A stretch of DNA of 18,023 bases from Candidatus Moranbacteria bacterium RIFCSPHIGHO2_02_FULL_40_12b (GTDB taxonomy: Bacteria; Patescibacteriota; Minisyncoccia; Moranbacterales; 2-12-FULL-40-10), in contig MFRX01000028.1 of assembly GCA_001784725.1 (NCBI GenBank), positions 337-18,359 on the forward strand, read 5' to 3'. The notes below the pieces were generated by a model. The model was given only the letters and a program-made list of their open reading frames with translations, made no database searches and was not told the DNA's origin. Of this stretch, positions 1-4,940 are shown piece by piece. Both the position numbers and the translations under genes were made by a program. Numbering within the stretch: position 1 is the stretch's first letter; every line of letters starts with the position of its first letter.

Positions 1-107
1 TTAAAATTCCGCTCCAGAATTTTGTAGCCCTTCCTTTTTAAATACTTCGCCGCCGCGTCCTCGCCGATCTGCCCGAGCGACTTTTCTTCTTTTTTCCATA
101 AAAGCAT
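1..107 (-). CDS. YraN/UPF0102 family protein, N-terminal fragment (runs off the window)
   Basis: The first 35 codons of a minus-strand gene are present, starting at the ATG whose complement is at 105-107 and leaving the window at base 1. The peptide carries LGQIGEDAAAKYLKRKGY followed by KILERNF. This matches the family opening LGxxxEdxAaxyLxxkGyxil.RN of YraN/UPF0102, small nuclease-fold proteins whose cellular role is unclear and which are often encoded near ribosomal or RNase H genes. The catalytic residues would lie outside the window. The start lies 18 nt after the stop of the S1-domain gene on the same strand, so the two are probably co-transcribed. There is no clear Shine-Dalgarno sequence. 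The family call rests on a short N-terminal match. Confidence 0.8.
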   Translation of the reverse strand, partial: MLLWKKEEKSLGQIGEDAAAKYLKRKGYKILERNF

Positions 108-125
108 GGGGGGTGGATTAAAAAA

Positions 126-1475
126 TTATTTTTCCGTTTTTTCTTTTTTAGTTTCTTCTTGATTTTCTTCTTTGATTTCTTTTTCCTTTTCCTTTTTTTT
201 CTCGGGTTCTTTTACTTTGGTTTCTTTATCTTTTTTGGCGAACATCAGCCCCATTCGGTGCTCTTTCGGCTCAATGGAAAGGATTTTCCAGTTATATGAT
301 TTTTCCGCTTCTAAAATTTCATCCATTTTCTTTCCCGGAAAGACATCCCTGAATTCGCTCACGTGCGCCAGTCCATGGATGTCTTCATCCAGATAAACGA
401 ACGCTCCGAAAGGATTTATTTTATCAATTTTTCCGGAAACAATGTCTCCCACTTTGTATTTTTTGTCGATTTCAGTCCATGGATCTTTTTCCAGCGCTTT
501 CAGGGAAAGGGATATTCTGGTCTCGTCAATGCCGATAATTTTGGCTTTCACTTTGTCGCCAACTTTCACGATTTCCCGCGGATTGTCAATTAGCTGCCAG
601 GCCAGTTCAGAAATATGGACGAGCCCTTCAAGTTTATCGCTGTCTTTTTCTGAATCTTTTTTGGAAGGCGGGAGGAATTTGATGAACGCGCCGAAGTCAA
701 CCACTCCGCTCACTTCTCCTTCTATCACGTCTCCTTCCTTCAATTCCGAAATGACGGCTTTTTCTTTTTCGCTCTGCGCCGCCTTTTCGCTCACGATTAA
801 TTTTTCCGCCAGCCGGTCGGAATTTATTATCCTTACTTTCAACTCTTTTCCCACCAGATTTTTGAGTATCGCCAGAATTTTATTCTTATCTCCGTCTTCC
901 ACCCGGGGATAATGTTCGCTGGAAAGCTGCGACACCGGCAAAAATCCGGAGACCCCGTTGATTTCCACCATTAATCCGCCCTTATTGGCATCGGTTACCC
1001 TGGTGGTCATCACTTCTTGCGTGTCGCGCCTTGAATCAAGATCATCCCAGGCCTTTCCGTGCGAGGCCTCCCGGATGGAAAGCTCGATAAGCCCGTCTTC
1101 GTTTTCAAAATCAACAAGTGTGGCGCTTACTTTGTCGCCTTTTTTAAGTTTTCCGGTTCCCAATCCGTCTTTCGCTTCTCTGCCGATAACAACTCCCGTT
1201 CCCATGGGACCCAAATCCAAAAGAACCGCTGTGGGCGCTATGTCAATGACGGTTCCTGAAATAACATCTCCGATTTTTGGAATTTCTACCGGGTTTTTTT
1301 CCAAGAGTTTTCCCATCTCCGATTTTTCTTTTTCTTCGTCTTCATCTGTTTGGATTTTTTTGGTCTTGGCGGTTTTGACCGTCGGCTTTTTTTCTTCTTT
1401 GCCGGAGACGGCTTCAACAACCGTGTCTTTTATTTTATCCACTTCCTCGGCTAATTTGTCTAAAATGTTTGCCAT
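126..1475 (-). CDS. rpsA: Ribosomal protein S1-like protein with four S1 domains
   Basis: The 449-residue protein has four S1 (OB-fold RNA-binding) repeats, at about residues 65-137, 150-232, 245-328 and 340-414. Repeats 3 and 4 have the best signature: GEVSGVVDFGAFIKF then GLVHISEL, and GKIDKINPFGAFVYL then GLAHVSEF. In bacteria S1 binds the small subunit and mRNA and helps initiation, especially on weak or absent Shine-Dalgarno sites. The N-terminal 60 residues are charged and low-complexity. The C-terminal tail (about 414-449) is almost all Lys and Glu. An insertion of Lys/Asp/Ser residues (about 270-281) interrupts repeat 3. E. coli S1 has six repeats; four-repeat forms occur in many other bacteria. 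The ATG start has no Shine-Dalgarno sequence and follows directly after an AT-rich palindromic repeat. Confidence 0.9.
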   Translation of the reverse strand: MANILDKLAEEVDKIKDTVVEAVSGKEEKKPTVKTAKTKKIQTDEDEEKEKSEMGKLLEKNPVEIPKIGDVISGTVIDIAPTAVLLDLGPMGTGVVIGREAKDGLGTGKLKKGDKVSATLVDFENEDGLIELSIREASHGKAWDDLDSRRDTQEVMTTRVTDANKGGLMVEINGVSGFLPVSQLSSEHYPRVEDGDKNKILAILKNLVGKELKVRIINSDRLAEKLIVSEKAAQSEKEKAVISELKEGDVIEGEVSGVVDFGAFIKFLPPSKKDSEKDSDKLEGLVHISELAWQLIDNPREIVKVGDKVKAKIIGIDETRISLSLKALEKDPWTEIDKKYKVGDIVSGKIDKINPFGAFVYLDEDIHGLAHVSEFRDVFPGKKMDEILEAEKSYNWKILSIEPKEHRMGLMFAKKDKETKVKEPEKKKEKEKEIKEENQEETKKEKTEK

Positions 1476-1481
1476 GATTAT

Positions 1482-1578
1482 CTTTACGAATTACTAATTA
1501 ATACGAATATACCAATATTCCATTTTTATTTTCTAGACAAAACGATTCGTATATTCGTACAGATTCGTAATTAGTATA
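1482..1578. repeat. AT-rich palindromic intergenic repeat, copy A (ATTCGTA family)
   Basis: This is an imperfect long inverted repeat. TACGAATATAC at 1502-1512 pairs exactly with GTATATTCGTA at 1549-1559, and the flanks carry ACGAATTACTAAT and ATTCGTAATTAGT. The sequence from 1480 to 1498 is identical over 19 nt to 13189-13207 in copy C. The repeat ends a few bases from the start codon of the minus-strand S1 gene. Related copies lie before three other genes in this window. Confidence 0.75.
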
Positions 1579-1590
1579 GAAAAATAAAAA

Positions 1591-1608
1591 ATTCCCTCTC
1601 ACGGGAAA
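1591..1608 (-). terminator. Possible intrinsic terminator or attenuator in the S1 leader
   Basis: Read on the minus strand, TTCCC, loop GTGAGA and GGGAA form a 5-bp hairpin followed by a strong U-tract (TTTTTTATTTTT, complement at 1580-1592). No minus-strand gene lies upstream, so if active it would act inside the S1 leader. The stem is short, so termination would be weak. Confidence 0.35.
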
Positions 1609-1610
1609 TC

Positions 1611-1659
1611 ATTAAGAAAGTTTTCTAGATTAAAGCATCTAGTATTCAATTTTCTTAAT
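1611..1659. repeat. Nested inverted repeat between the divergent S1 and TrmB-type genes
   Basis: ATTAAGAAA (1611-1619) pairs with TTTCTTAAT (1651-1659). Inside it, CTAGAT (1625-1630) pairs with ATCTAG (1637-1642). The 9+6 bp nested dyad lies in the divergent control region and could be an operator, possibly for the adjacent TrmB-type protein, or an RNA hairpin in the S1 leader. Confidence 0.45.
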
Positions 1660-1690
1660 AATTACCGTAATCAGGAGTATATATCATAGC

Positions 1691-1719
1691 TTGAATTTTG
1701 GCAAGAGAGGTGGTAAAAT
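1691..1719 (+). promoter_or_regulatory. Probable promoter of the first TrmB-type gene
   Basis: TTGAAT (1691-1696) and TAAAAT (1714-1719) are separated by exactly 17 nt, matching the sigma70-type layout. Transcription would start near 1726, giving a leader of about 110 nt that contains the inverted repeat at 1752-1834. Confidence 0.55.
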
Positions 1720-1751
1720 GTTGATAGTTATTAACAAAATATTGGATTAGT

Positions 1752-1834
1752 ACTTACGCGTTTATAGACATCCGATGTCTTTCGGTCGTTACGGTTGCGA
1801 GACATCGGATGTCTAAAGAGGCAATCACGTAAGT
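1752..1834. repeat. Nested inverted repeat (16-bp perfect arms) upstream of the TrmB-type gene
   Basis: TAGACATCCGATGTCT (1765-1780) is perfectly inverted at 1800-1815 around a 19-nt centre. Each arm is itself nearly palindromic. An outer pair, ACTTACG (1752-1758) and CGTAAGT (1828-1834), frames it and ends 3 nt before the ATG at 1838. It could be a miniature inverted-repeat element, an autoregulatory operator, or an RNA hairpin that hinders initiation. Confidence 0.7.
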
Positions 1835-1837
1835 CCT

Positions 1838-2605
1838 ATGTATAACAAATATATGCTTGAAAAAGAACTCCAGGAAATCGGGCTAAATGAGAAAGAGGCT
1901 AAAGTTTATCTGGCATCGCTGGAACTAGGCCAGTCTACAGTGCAAGATATCGCCAAAAAGTCCGGCGTCAACCGCGCCACCGCGTATTTTATCATTGACG
2001 CGCTGATGAAAATGGGGCTGATGTCCAGTTTTCACAAAGGCAAAAAGCAATACTTCGTCGCCGCCGACCCGGATCGCCTCGTTGAAATTCTGGAACAGGA
2101 AAAAAACACGATTGAAAAAAGAAAAGGTAATCTGCAAAAACTTCTGCCGCAACTGCAGTCACTAACTAAACAAACCGGTAAACCGGTGGTGAAATATTAT
2201 GAGGGGAAAGAGGGAATAAAAAGTATGGTTGAAGAAATTTTAAAAGCATCTATAAAAGAAATTGTGAGTATGGCGTATTCAGTTGATGAGATAAATAAAT
2301 TTTTTAGCCAAGAAGAAGTTAATAAGTGGAGAATTAAAAGAATGCAGCGTAATATTAAAACAAGATCTATATATACATATAAAGAAGGTATGCGAGAAAG
2401 TACTACTGATAGTCAAAGAAGAAAAGTGCCATTTGAAAAATTTCCGATAAGCTGTGATATAGCGGTTTACGATAACAAAGTAAGGATCGCCTCTTTTAGT
2501 GAAAGATTAGTTGGCGTCATTATTGAAGATAAAGAAATAGCAAAATCACTAAAAGCAATTCTGGATTTAGCCTGGGAAGCAGCAGAAAAATATCAGGAAA
2601 AATAA
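1838..2605 (+). CDS. TrmB-type winged-helix transcriptional regulator
   Basis: The 255-residue protein belongs to the TrmB-like regulator group: an N-terminal winged helix-turn-helix, a short coiled coil and a C-terminal effector or dimerisation region. The opening LQEIGLNEKEAKVYLASLEL and the helix-turn-helix at about residues 34-60 (VQDIAKKSGVNRATAYFII) are characteristic, followed by a wing ending in KGKKQYFVA. Residues 82-118 are a Lys/Glu-rich coiled coil. The region from about 120 begins with KYYEGKEGI, as in many TrmB relatives. Ligand and targets are unknown. The ATG at 1853 (MLEKELQ...) is an alternative start; neither has a Shine-Dalgarno sequence. Base composition changes near 2205: the first half is clearly richer in G+C than the second, as if the effector half had another origin. 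A paralogue lies at 11443-12207. Confidence 0.88.
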   Translation: MYNKYMLEKELQEIGLNEKEAKVYLASLELGQSTVQDIAKKSGVNRATAYFIIDALMKMGLMSSFHKGKKQYFVAADPDRLVEILEQEKNTIEKRKGNLQKLLPQLQSLTKQTGKPVVKYYEGKEGIKSMVEEILKASIKEIVSMAYSVDEINKFFSQEEVNKWRIKRMQRNIKTRSIYTYKEGMRESTTDSQRRKVPFEKFPISCDIAVYDNKVRIASFSERLVGVIIEDKEIAKSLKAILDLAWEAAEKYQEK

Positions 2606-2626
2606 TATCTTTATTTTCTCAATTTA

Positions 2627-2660
2627 AAAAGGGTTCTGAAATAATACTCAGAACCCTTTT
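2627..2660 (+). terminator. Rho-independent terminator after the TrmB-type gene
   Basis: GGGTTCTGA (2631-2639) pairs with TCAGAACCC (2648-2656), flanked by an A-run before and TTTT after. The A/T flanks extend the stem and could make it bidirectional. Confidence 0.85.
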
Positions 2661-2674
2661 ATGTCGATGATTTT

Positions 2675-2719
2675 TTAAAATATTTTCTCTTTCAATTTCT
2701 CCATTTTTCTTTTAGTCAC
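2675..2719 (-). CDS. Possible 14-aa micro-ORF with a strong Shine-Dalgarno sequence
   Basis: On the minus strand, AAGGAGG (complement at 2729-2735) is followed about 10 nt later by a GTG opening a 14-codon frame: MTKRKMEKLKEKIF. It is very basic and lies downstream of the 77-aa gene. No family can be assigned. An overlapping earlier GTG gives only three codons. The spacing is long, so this may be chance or a regulatory leader peptide. Confidence 0.2.
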   Translation of the reverse strand: MTKRKMEKLKEKIF

Positions 2720-2744
2720 CCACGGGTCGCCTCCTTACCTTTTG

Positions 2745-2768
2745 ATAAAACAACCTAGGTTGTTTTAT
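2745..2768. promoter_or_regulatory. 24-bp perfect palindrome, candidate operator
   Basis: ATAAAACAACCT (2745-2756) is followed directly by its reverse complement (2757-2768). A TATAAT hexamer overlaps and follows at 2768-2773, and TTGATA lies at 2742-2747, though the 20-nt spacing is long. A perfect dyad covering a putative promoter is the usual geometry of a dimeric repressor site. The binding protein is unknown; the nearest regulator gene is the TrmB-type gene upstream. Confidence 0.6.
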
Positions 2769-2796
2769 ATAATCATGAAGTTAATTTCGCTTACGG

Positions 2797-2831
2797 GCGG
2801 AGAGTTCGTTCAAAACGAACTCTCCGCTTTT
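2797..2831 (+). terminator. 14-bp perfect hairpin with U-run, intrinsic terminator
   Basis: GCGGAGAGTTCGTT (2797-2810), loop CAA, and its exact complement (2814-2827) are followed by TTTT (2828-2831). On the plus strand it would end a very short transcript started near 2780 from the TATAAT at 2768. It may also stop read-through towards the minus-strand gene at 2866-3099. Confidence 0.7.
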
Positions 2832-2865
2832 CAGCTTATTAGTCCTCCATGGTCATACCTCCCGG

Positions 2866-3099
2866 TTAAAAGGTTAGAGGGATAACTTTTTCGGCCCATC
2901 TGGAACCGCGATACAACTTCCTTTTGGGCACGAATTTCACGCGATCGGTCACCCAGCAATAAATATCTCCGAAATATTTTTCAATTTCGGAAAATTCGGC
3001 GATGGTGATTCGGTATTTTTTTCCGTCATCGCCATCAATTACGGCACCGGGTCTTTTTTCCTTAATCGACCCCTCTAACCACCGTTCGGCTTTTTTCAC
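2866..3099 (-). CDS. 77-aa hypothetical protein, possibly OB/cold-shock-like
   Basis: The 77-residue protein starts with GTG and is preceded at 5 nt by an excellent Shine-Dalgarno sequence, AAGGAGGTGAG (complement at 3105-3115). It has its own promoter upstream, so it is very likely expressed. It is basic at both ends. The core GAVIDGDDGKKYRITIAEF followed by VKFVPKRKL alternates like beta strands and vaguely recalls cold-shock or other small OB-fold proteins. The RNA-binding motifs of true cold-shock proteins are absent, so that is only a guess. No family was recognised. It is transcribed divergently from the long plus-strand unit beginning at 3394, and the regions immediately downstream hold palindromes rather than genes. 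Confidence 0.7.
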   Translation of the reverse strand: MKKAERWLEGSIKEKRPGAVIDGDDGKKYRITIAEFSEIEKYFGDIYCWVTDRVKFVPKRKLYRGSRWAEKVIPLTF

Positions 3100-3164
3100 T
3101 TTTTCTCACCTCCTTATAAAAGTTGATTTTTTGATGTCAAATAACATAATTTTCCAATAACCCT

Positions 3165-3193
3165 ATCTTAGCAGACAATTTAAGTCCTGTCAA
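3165..3193 (-). promoter_or_regulatory. Sigma70-type promoter of the 77-aa gene
   Basis: On the minus strand, TTGACA (complement at 3188-3193) and TAAGAT (complement at 3165-3170) are separated by 17 nt. Transcription would start near 3158, giving a leader of about 58 nt before the GTG at 3099. Confidence 0.75.
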
Positions 3194-3393
3194 GGGCATT
3201 AAACAAAATTATCCGGTGCCATTTTTTTGAACAGAAAAATAATTTTTTTAATTCTTTTTAACTCTTAACGAAAAATACAAATAACTGTGCAAAATATTTT
3301 ATTTTGTTAAATTCGCTTAACACAATTATTATGTTATTTTTGCTTAGATAAAGGAAAATATTAATCTACTTACACAATAAATGTTGAAAGGAC
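3194..3393. other. AT-rich divergent spacer with no gene
   Basis: This very AT-rich stretch separates the minus-strand promoter at 3165-3193 from the plus-strand promoter at 3394. I see no credible open frame with a ribosome site and no strong dyad. Confidence 0.5.
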
Positions 3394-3421
3394 TTGACAA
3401 ATATTTTAGACCTGCTATAAT
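3394..3421 (+). promoter_or_regulatory. Near-consensus promoter of the long plus-strand unit
   Basis: TTGACA (3394-3399) and TATAAT (3416-3421) both match consensus, with a 16-nt spacer. It is the only clear promoter before 9502 on this strand, and no other terminator is obvious before 9427. It therefore probably drives a transcript of about 6 kb. Confidence 0.85.
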
Positions 3422-3427
3422 GGCCTG

Positions 3428-3710
3428 TACGGTTAAGAATGGCAGTTCCTCAAAAAGATGGATATTTTACCCTACCGCTGGAAAATGCGCTGTTGAGTGG
3501 AGTTAACAAAACACATTGGCAATCAAATAAGTCGGTTTTCTGGCTTGTTTAAGGGAAAAGGCATAAAAGGCAAGATTTTAACGAAATGTTATCGGCCTTT
3601 ATTTAAGCCAAAATCCCATAAAAACCGGTAAAATATCAATTATTCTGAAACGAGAGGACTTTGACAATTTAATATTCCCTCCCTTTTCCTCACAGCATAA
3701 GTGGGAAAAA
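3428..3710 (+). other. Long structured 5' leader of the operon
   Basis: About 280 nt between the promoter and the first paired-hairpin element have no credible reading frame. Long-range pairing is possible: CGGTTTT (3533-3539) with AAAACCG (3621-3627), enclosing GGCTT (3542-3546) with AAGCC (3605-3609). Further on, a pyrimidine run at 3676-3689 can pair with the purine run at 3703-3717, which would compete with the first hairpin of the next element. Confidence 0.5.
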
Positions 3711-3778
3711 GAGAGGGACTCGCCTCTCTCTACCGCATCATCGCTGGGTAATCCTGGCTGGTGATGTGATAGAGGGAA
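3711..3778 (+). promoter_or_regulatory. Paired-hairpin leader element 1
   Basis: Hairpin 1 is GAGAGG (3711-3716) with CCTCTC (3723-3728). Hairpin 2 is CTCTCTA (3726-3732) with TAGAGGG (3770-3776), extended inwards by nine more pairs (3734-3742 with 3760-3768). The two helices share bases 3726-3728 and so compete. GGGAATATAAAATAAA and a strong AGGAGGTGAG follow before the ATG at 3806. Confidence 0.7.
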
Positions 3779-3805
3779 TATAAAATAAAAAGGAGGTGAG
3801 TAATT

Positions 3806-4039
3806 ATGGTCTGGAGCATAAGGATAGTTGGAATAATTTTTATCATCTTCGGAATTTTCGCAGCAGTAAAACTTGATCCGGTAATGCTTTTTAATTATTA
3901 CATCCACCTGGCTGAAATCACAAGGGTCTCAAAATGGTTCTGGATTTTCAGTTGGTTTATTTCACTGTTTAGTTTCTGCATAATACCGATAATCGCTGGA
4001 CTCATTACCTTTAGATTAGCCAAAAAATTCAAAAATTAA
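3806..4039 (+). CDS. Small membrane protein with two transmembrane segments
   Basis: The 77-residue protein starts at an ATG placed after AAGGAGGTGAG, the best Shine-Dalgarno sequence in this part of the window. Two hydrophobic helices are evident, about residues 5-21 (IRIVGIIFIIFGIFAAV) and 45-70 (a Trp/Phe/Ile-rich stretch running into IIAGLITF). A short basic C-terminus, RLAKKFKN, would lie on the cytoplasmic side. It is the first gene of the transcription unit from 3394. There is no recognisable family, enzyme motif or signal-peptidase site; it could be a membrane partner of the downstream genes or a free-standing small protein. Confidence 0.7.
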   Translation: MVWSIRIVGIIFIIFGIFAAVKLDPVMLFNYYIHLAEITRVSKWFWIFSWFISLFSFCIIPIIAGLITFRLAKKFKN

Positions 4040-4461
4040 CAAAACAAAACATCCCGCTCCCGGGAACAGCAGAGAGCTCTCCATCCGCGAAAAATTTATA
4101 ACGCGGTTATAAACTCTGCAGGGATGAGATTCGGCATAATCTCCGGAAAGATAATCTCTTTCCCAAAGTCGAGAAGCCAAGGAGAGCAGCTTGGCAGACA
4201 TTGATGTGCCGCTCCGTGAAACGGCGCCTTGCAAGAGTTTTTGTCTGGGTGCGGCCAGTGCTAGGCAGACGCAAACTCCTTGCAAGTATTTAAGGCACTA
4301 GCTTAGTGAGGCCTAACCAAAGCGGGAAAAAGCCCGACTTGAAAGGTTGTCGCGACAACCAAACCAGCGGAGCGCGATGGCAAGAACGCTTGGCAACAGA
4401 AGGGTCACGGACCATCTTGCCCGCGAAAAAGACCTGTGATAAATATCACAGTTCATATACA
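4040..4461 (+). ncRNA. Dense hairpin region, candidate structured RNA of about 400 nt
   Basis: No credible gene occurs here, but strong hairpins follow one another. They are TTTATAAC/GTTATAAA (4095-4113), GAGATT/AATCTC (4126-4143), GCCAAG/CTTGGC (4176-4195) and a 17-bp three-part stem at 4229-4285 (TTGCAAG, AGTTT and GTCTG with their complements). These are followed by CACTA/TAGTG (4296-4308), the 16-nt palindrome GGTTGTCGCGACAACC (4345-4360) and CTGTGATA/TATCACAG (4434-4451). It is locally richer in G+C than the flanks. It lies between two genes of the same unit and matches no RNA family I can name. It could be an independent non-coding RNA or an elaborate leader for the Cys-rich peptide. 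Confidence 0.55.
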
Positions 4462-4558
4462 GGAGAGAGAAACAACGTTTTCTTTCTTCTCTCTCCAAAA
4501 AATTGTATTCGTATGTGCGCATTCGTAGCGCGCTATTCACATATCATTTTTTGGAGGG
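4462..4558 (+). promoter_or_regulatory. Paired-hairpin leader element 2
   Basis: Hairpin 1 is GGAGAGAGAA (4462-4471) with TTCTCTCTCC (4487-4496), 10 bp perfect. Hairpin 2 is CTCTCCAAAAAAT (4491-4503) with ATTTTTTGGAGGG (4546-4558), 13 bp with one G-U pair. Bases 4491-4496 belong to both, so the helices are mutually exclusive. The second hairpin has an unusually long loop with an inner stem (TATGTG/CACATA). Confidence 0.75.
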
Positions 4559-4631
4559 AAATCAAACACGACACAGCAGGAAAGCTTTTTTGTTTAGGAA
4601 TTTTTATAAACAATCAGCAATAGGAGGCATT

Positions 4632-4697
4632 ATGTCACAGTGCTGCACCTGCCCAAGAGGCGGAAAAGGTTGCCAGTACGGCTGTCCGAAAAGATAG
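4632..4697 (+). CDS. 21-aa cysteine-rich peptide
   Basis: An AGGAGG at 4622-4627 stands at good distance from the ATG at 4632. The frame encodes MSQCCTCPRGGKG then CQYGCPKR and stops. Five of 21 residues are Cys, spaced C-C-x-C-x6-C-x3-C, with Gly, Lys and Pro between them. This suggests a metal-binding or disulphide-linked micropeptide. The same frame is open back to 4503, but that longer version has no ribosome site and would run through the hairpin element, so the short start is preferred. It sits alone between two paired-hairpin elements. No family was recognised. Confidence 0.55.
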   Translation: MSQCCTCPRGGKGCQYGCPKR

Positions 4698-4815
4698 CCG
4701 GAAAAACAACGCCCATGCGACCTGAAATAAAACTGCATGGAATTCCCAATCGGAAAGAAAGGTATACCGATGGGTTGCGGGAAAGTCCGAACCGCGGAAA
4801 AGCGCAGGCAATTTT
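4698..4815 (+). other. Structured non-coding spacer
   Basis: Consecutive stems are visible: CCATGC/GCATGG (4713-4740), then CCC-ATCGG with CCGAT-GGG (4745-4774, one bulged A), then GCGG/CCGC (4777-4795). There is no credible reading frame. It leads directly into paired-hairpin element 3. Confidence 0.45.
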
Positions 4816-4908
4816 GGCGAGAGAGGATTGTCAACGAGCGATTATTATAATTCTTCATACTCTCGCCTCTCTCCGAAAGGTTATTTGAAAAAATAATTTT
4901 TTGGAGGG
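4816..4908 (+). promoter_or_regulatory. Paired-hairpin leader element 3
   Basis: Hairpin 1 is GGCGAGAG (4816-4823) with CTCTCGCC (4860-4867). Hairpin 2 pairs 4869-4886 with 4891-4908 over 18 uninterrupted pairs (several G-U) and is closed by a GAAA tetraloop at 4887-4890. It is the most regular copy. GAGAGAGG (4819-4826) can alternatively pair with CCTCTCTC (4866-4873), blocking hairpin 2. An AAGGAGG and the ATG at 4941 follow. Confidence 0.8.
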
Positions 4909-4940
4909 AATTTAAAATAAAAAAATATAAAGGAGGAAAT

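Noticed and set aside
958..1497. Long plus-strand open frames opposite the S1-domain gene
   Set aside because: They are Ser/Phe-rich mirror frames of a clear protein-coding gene and have no ribosome site.
2775..2885. 36-codon plus-strand frame starting MKLISLTGGEF
   Set aside because: It runs straight through a perfect 14-bp terminator hairpin, overlaps the end of the minus-strand 77-aa gene and has no ribosome site.
4204..4290. 28-codon frame starting MCRSVKRRLARV
   Set aside because: The AAGGAG upstream is about 20 nt away and the frame lies in both arms of the 17-bp stem, so its composition is explained by the structure.
4503..4697. Longer 64-aa form of the Cys-rich peptide
   Set aside because: Its extra codons cross the loop and 3' arm of paired-hairpin element 2 and it has no ribosome site, while the ATG at 4632 has one.
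4777..4795. GGAAAGTCCG string like the RNase P RNA 5' core
   Set aside because: The rest of the RNase P conserved core (P4 partner, ACAGAA-type segment) is absent and the region is too short.
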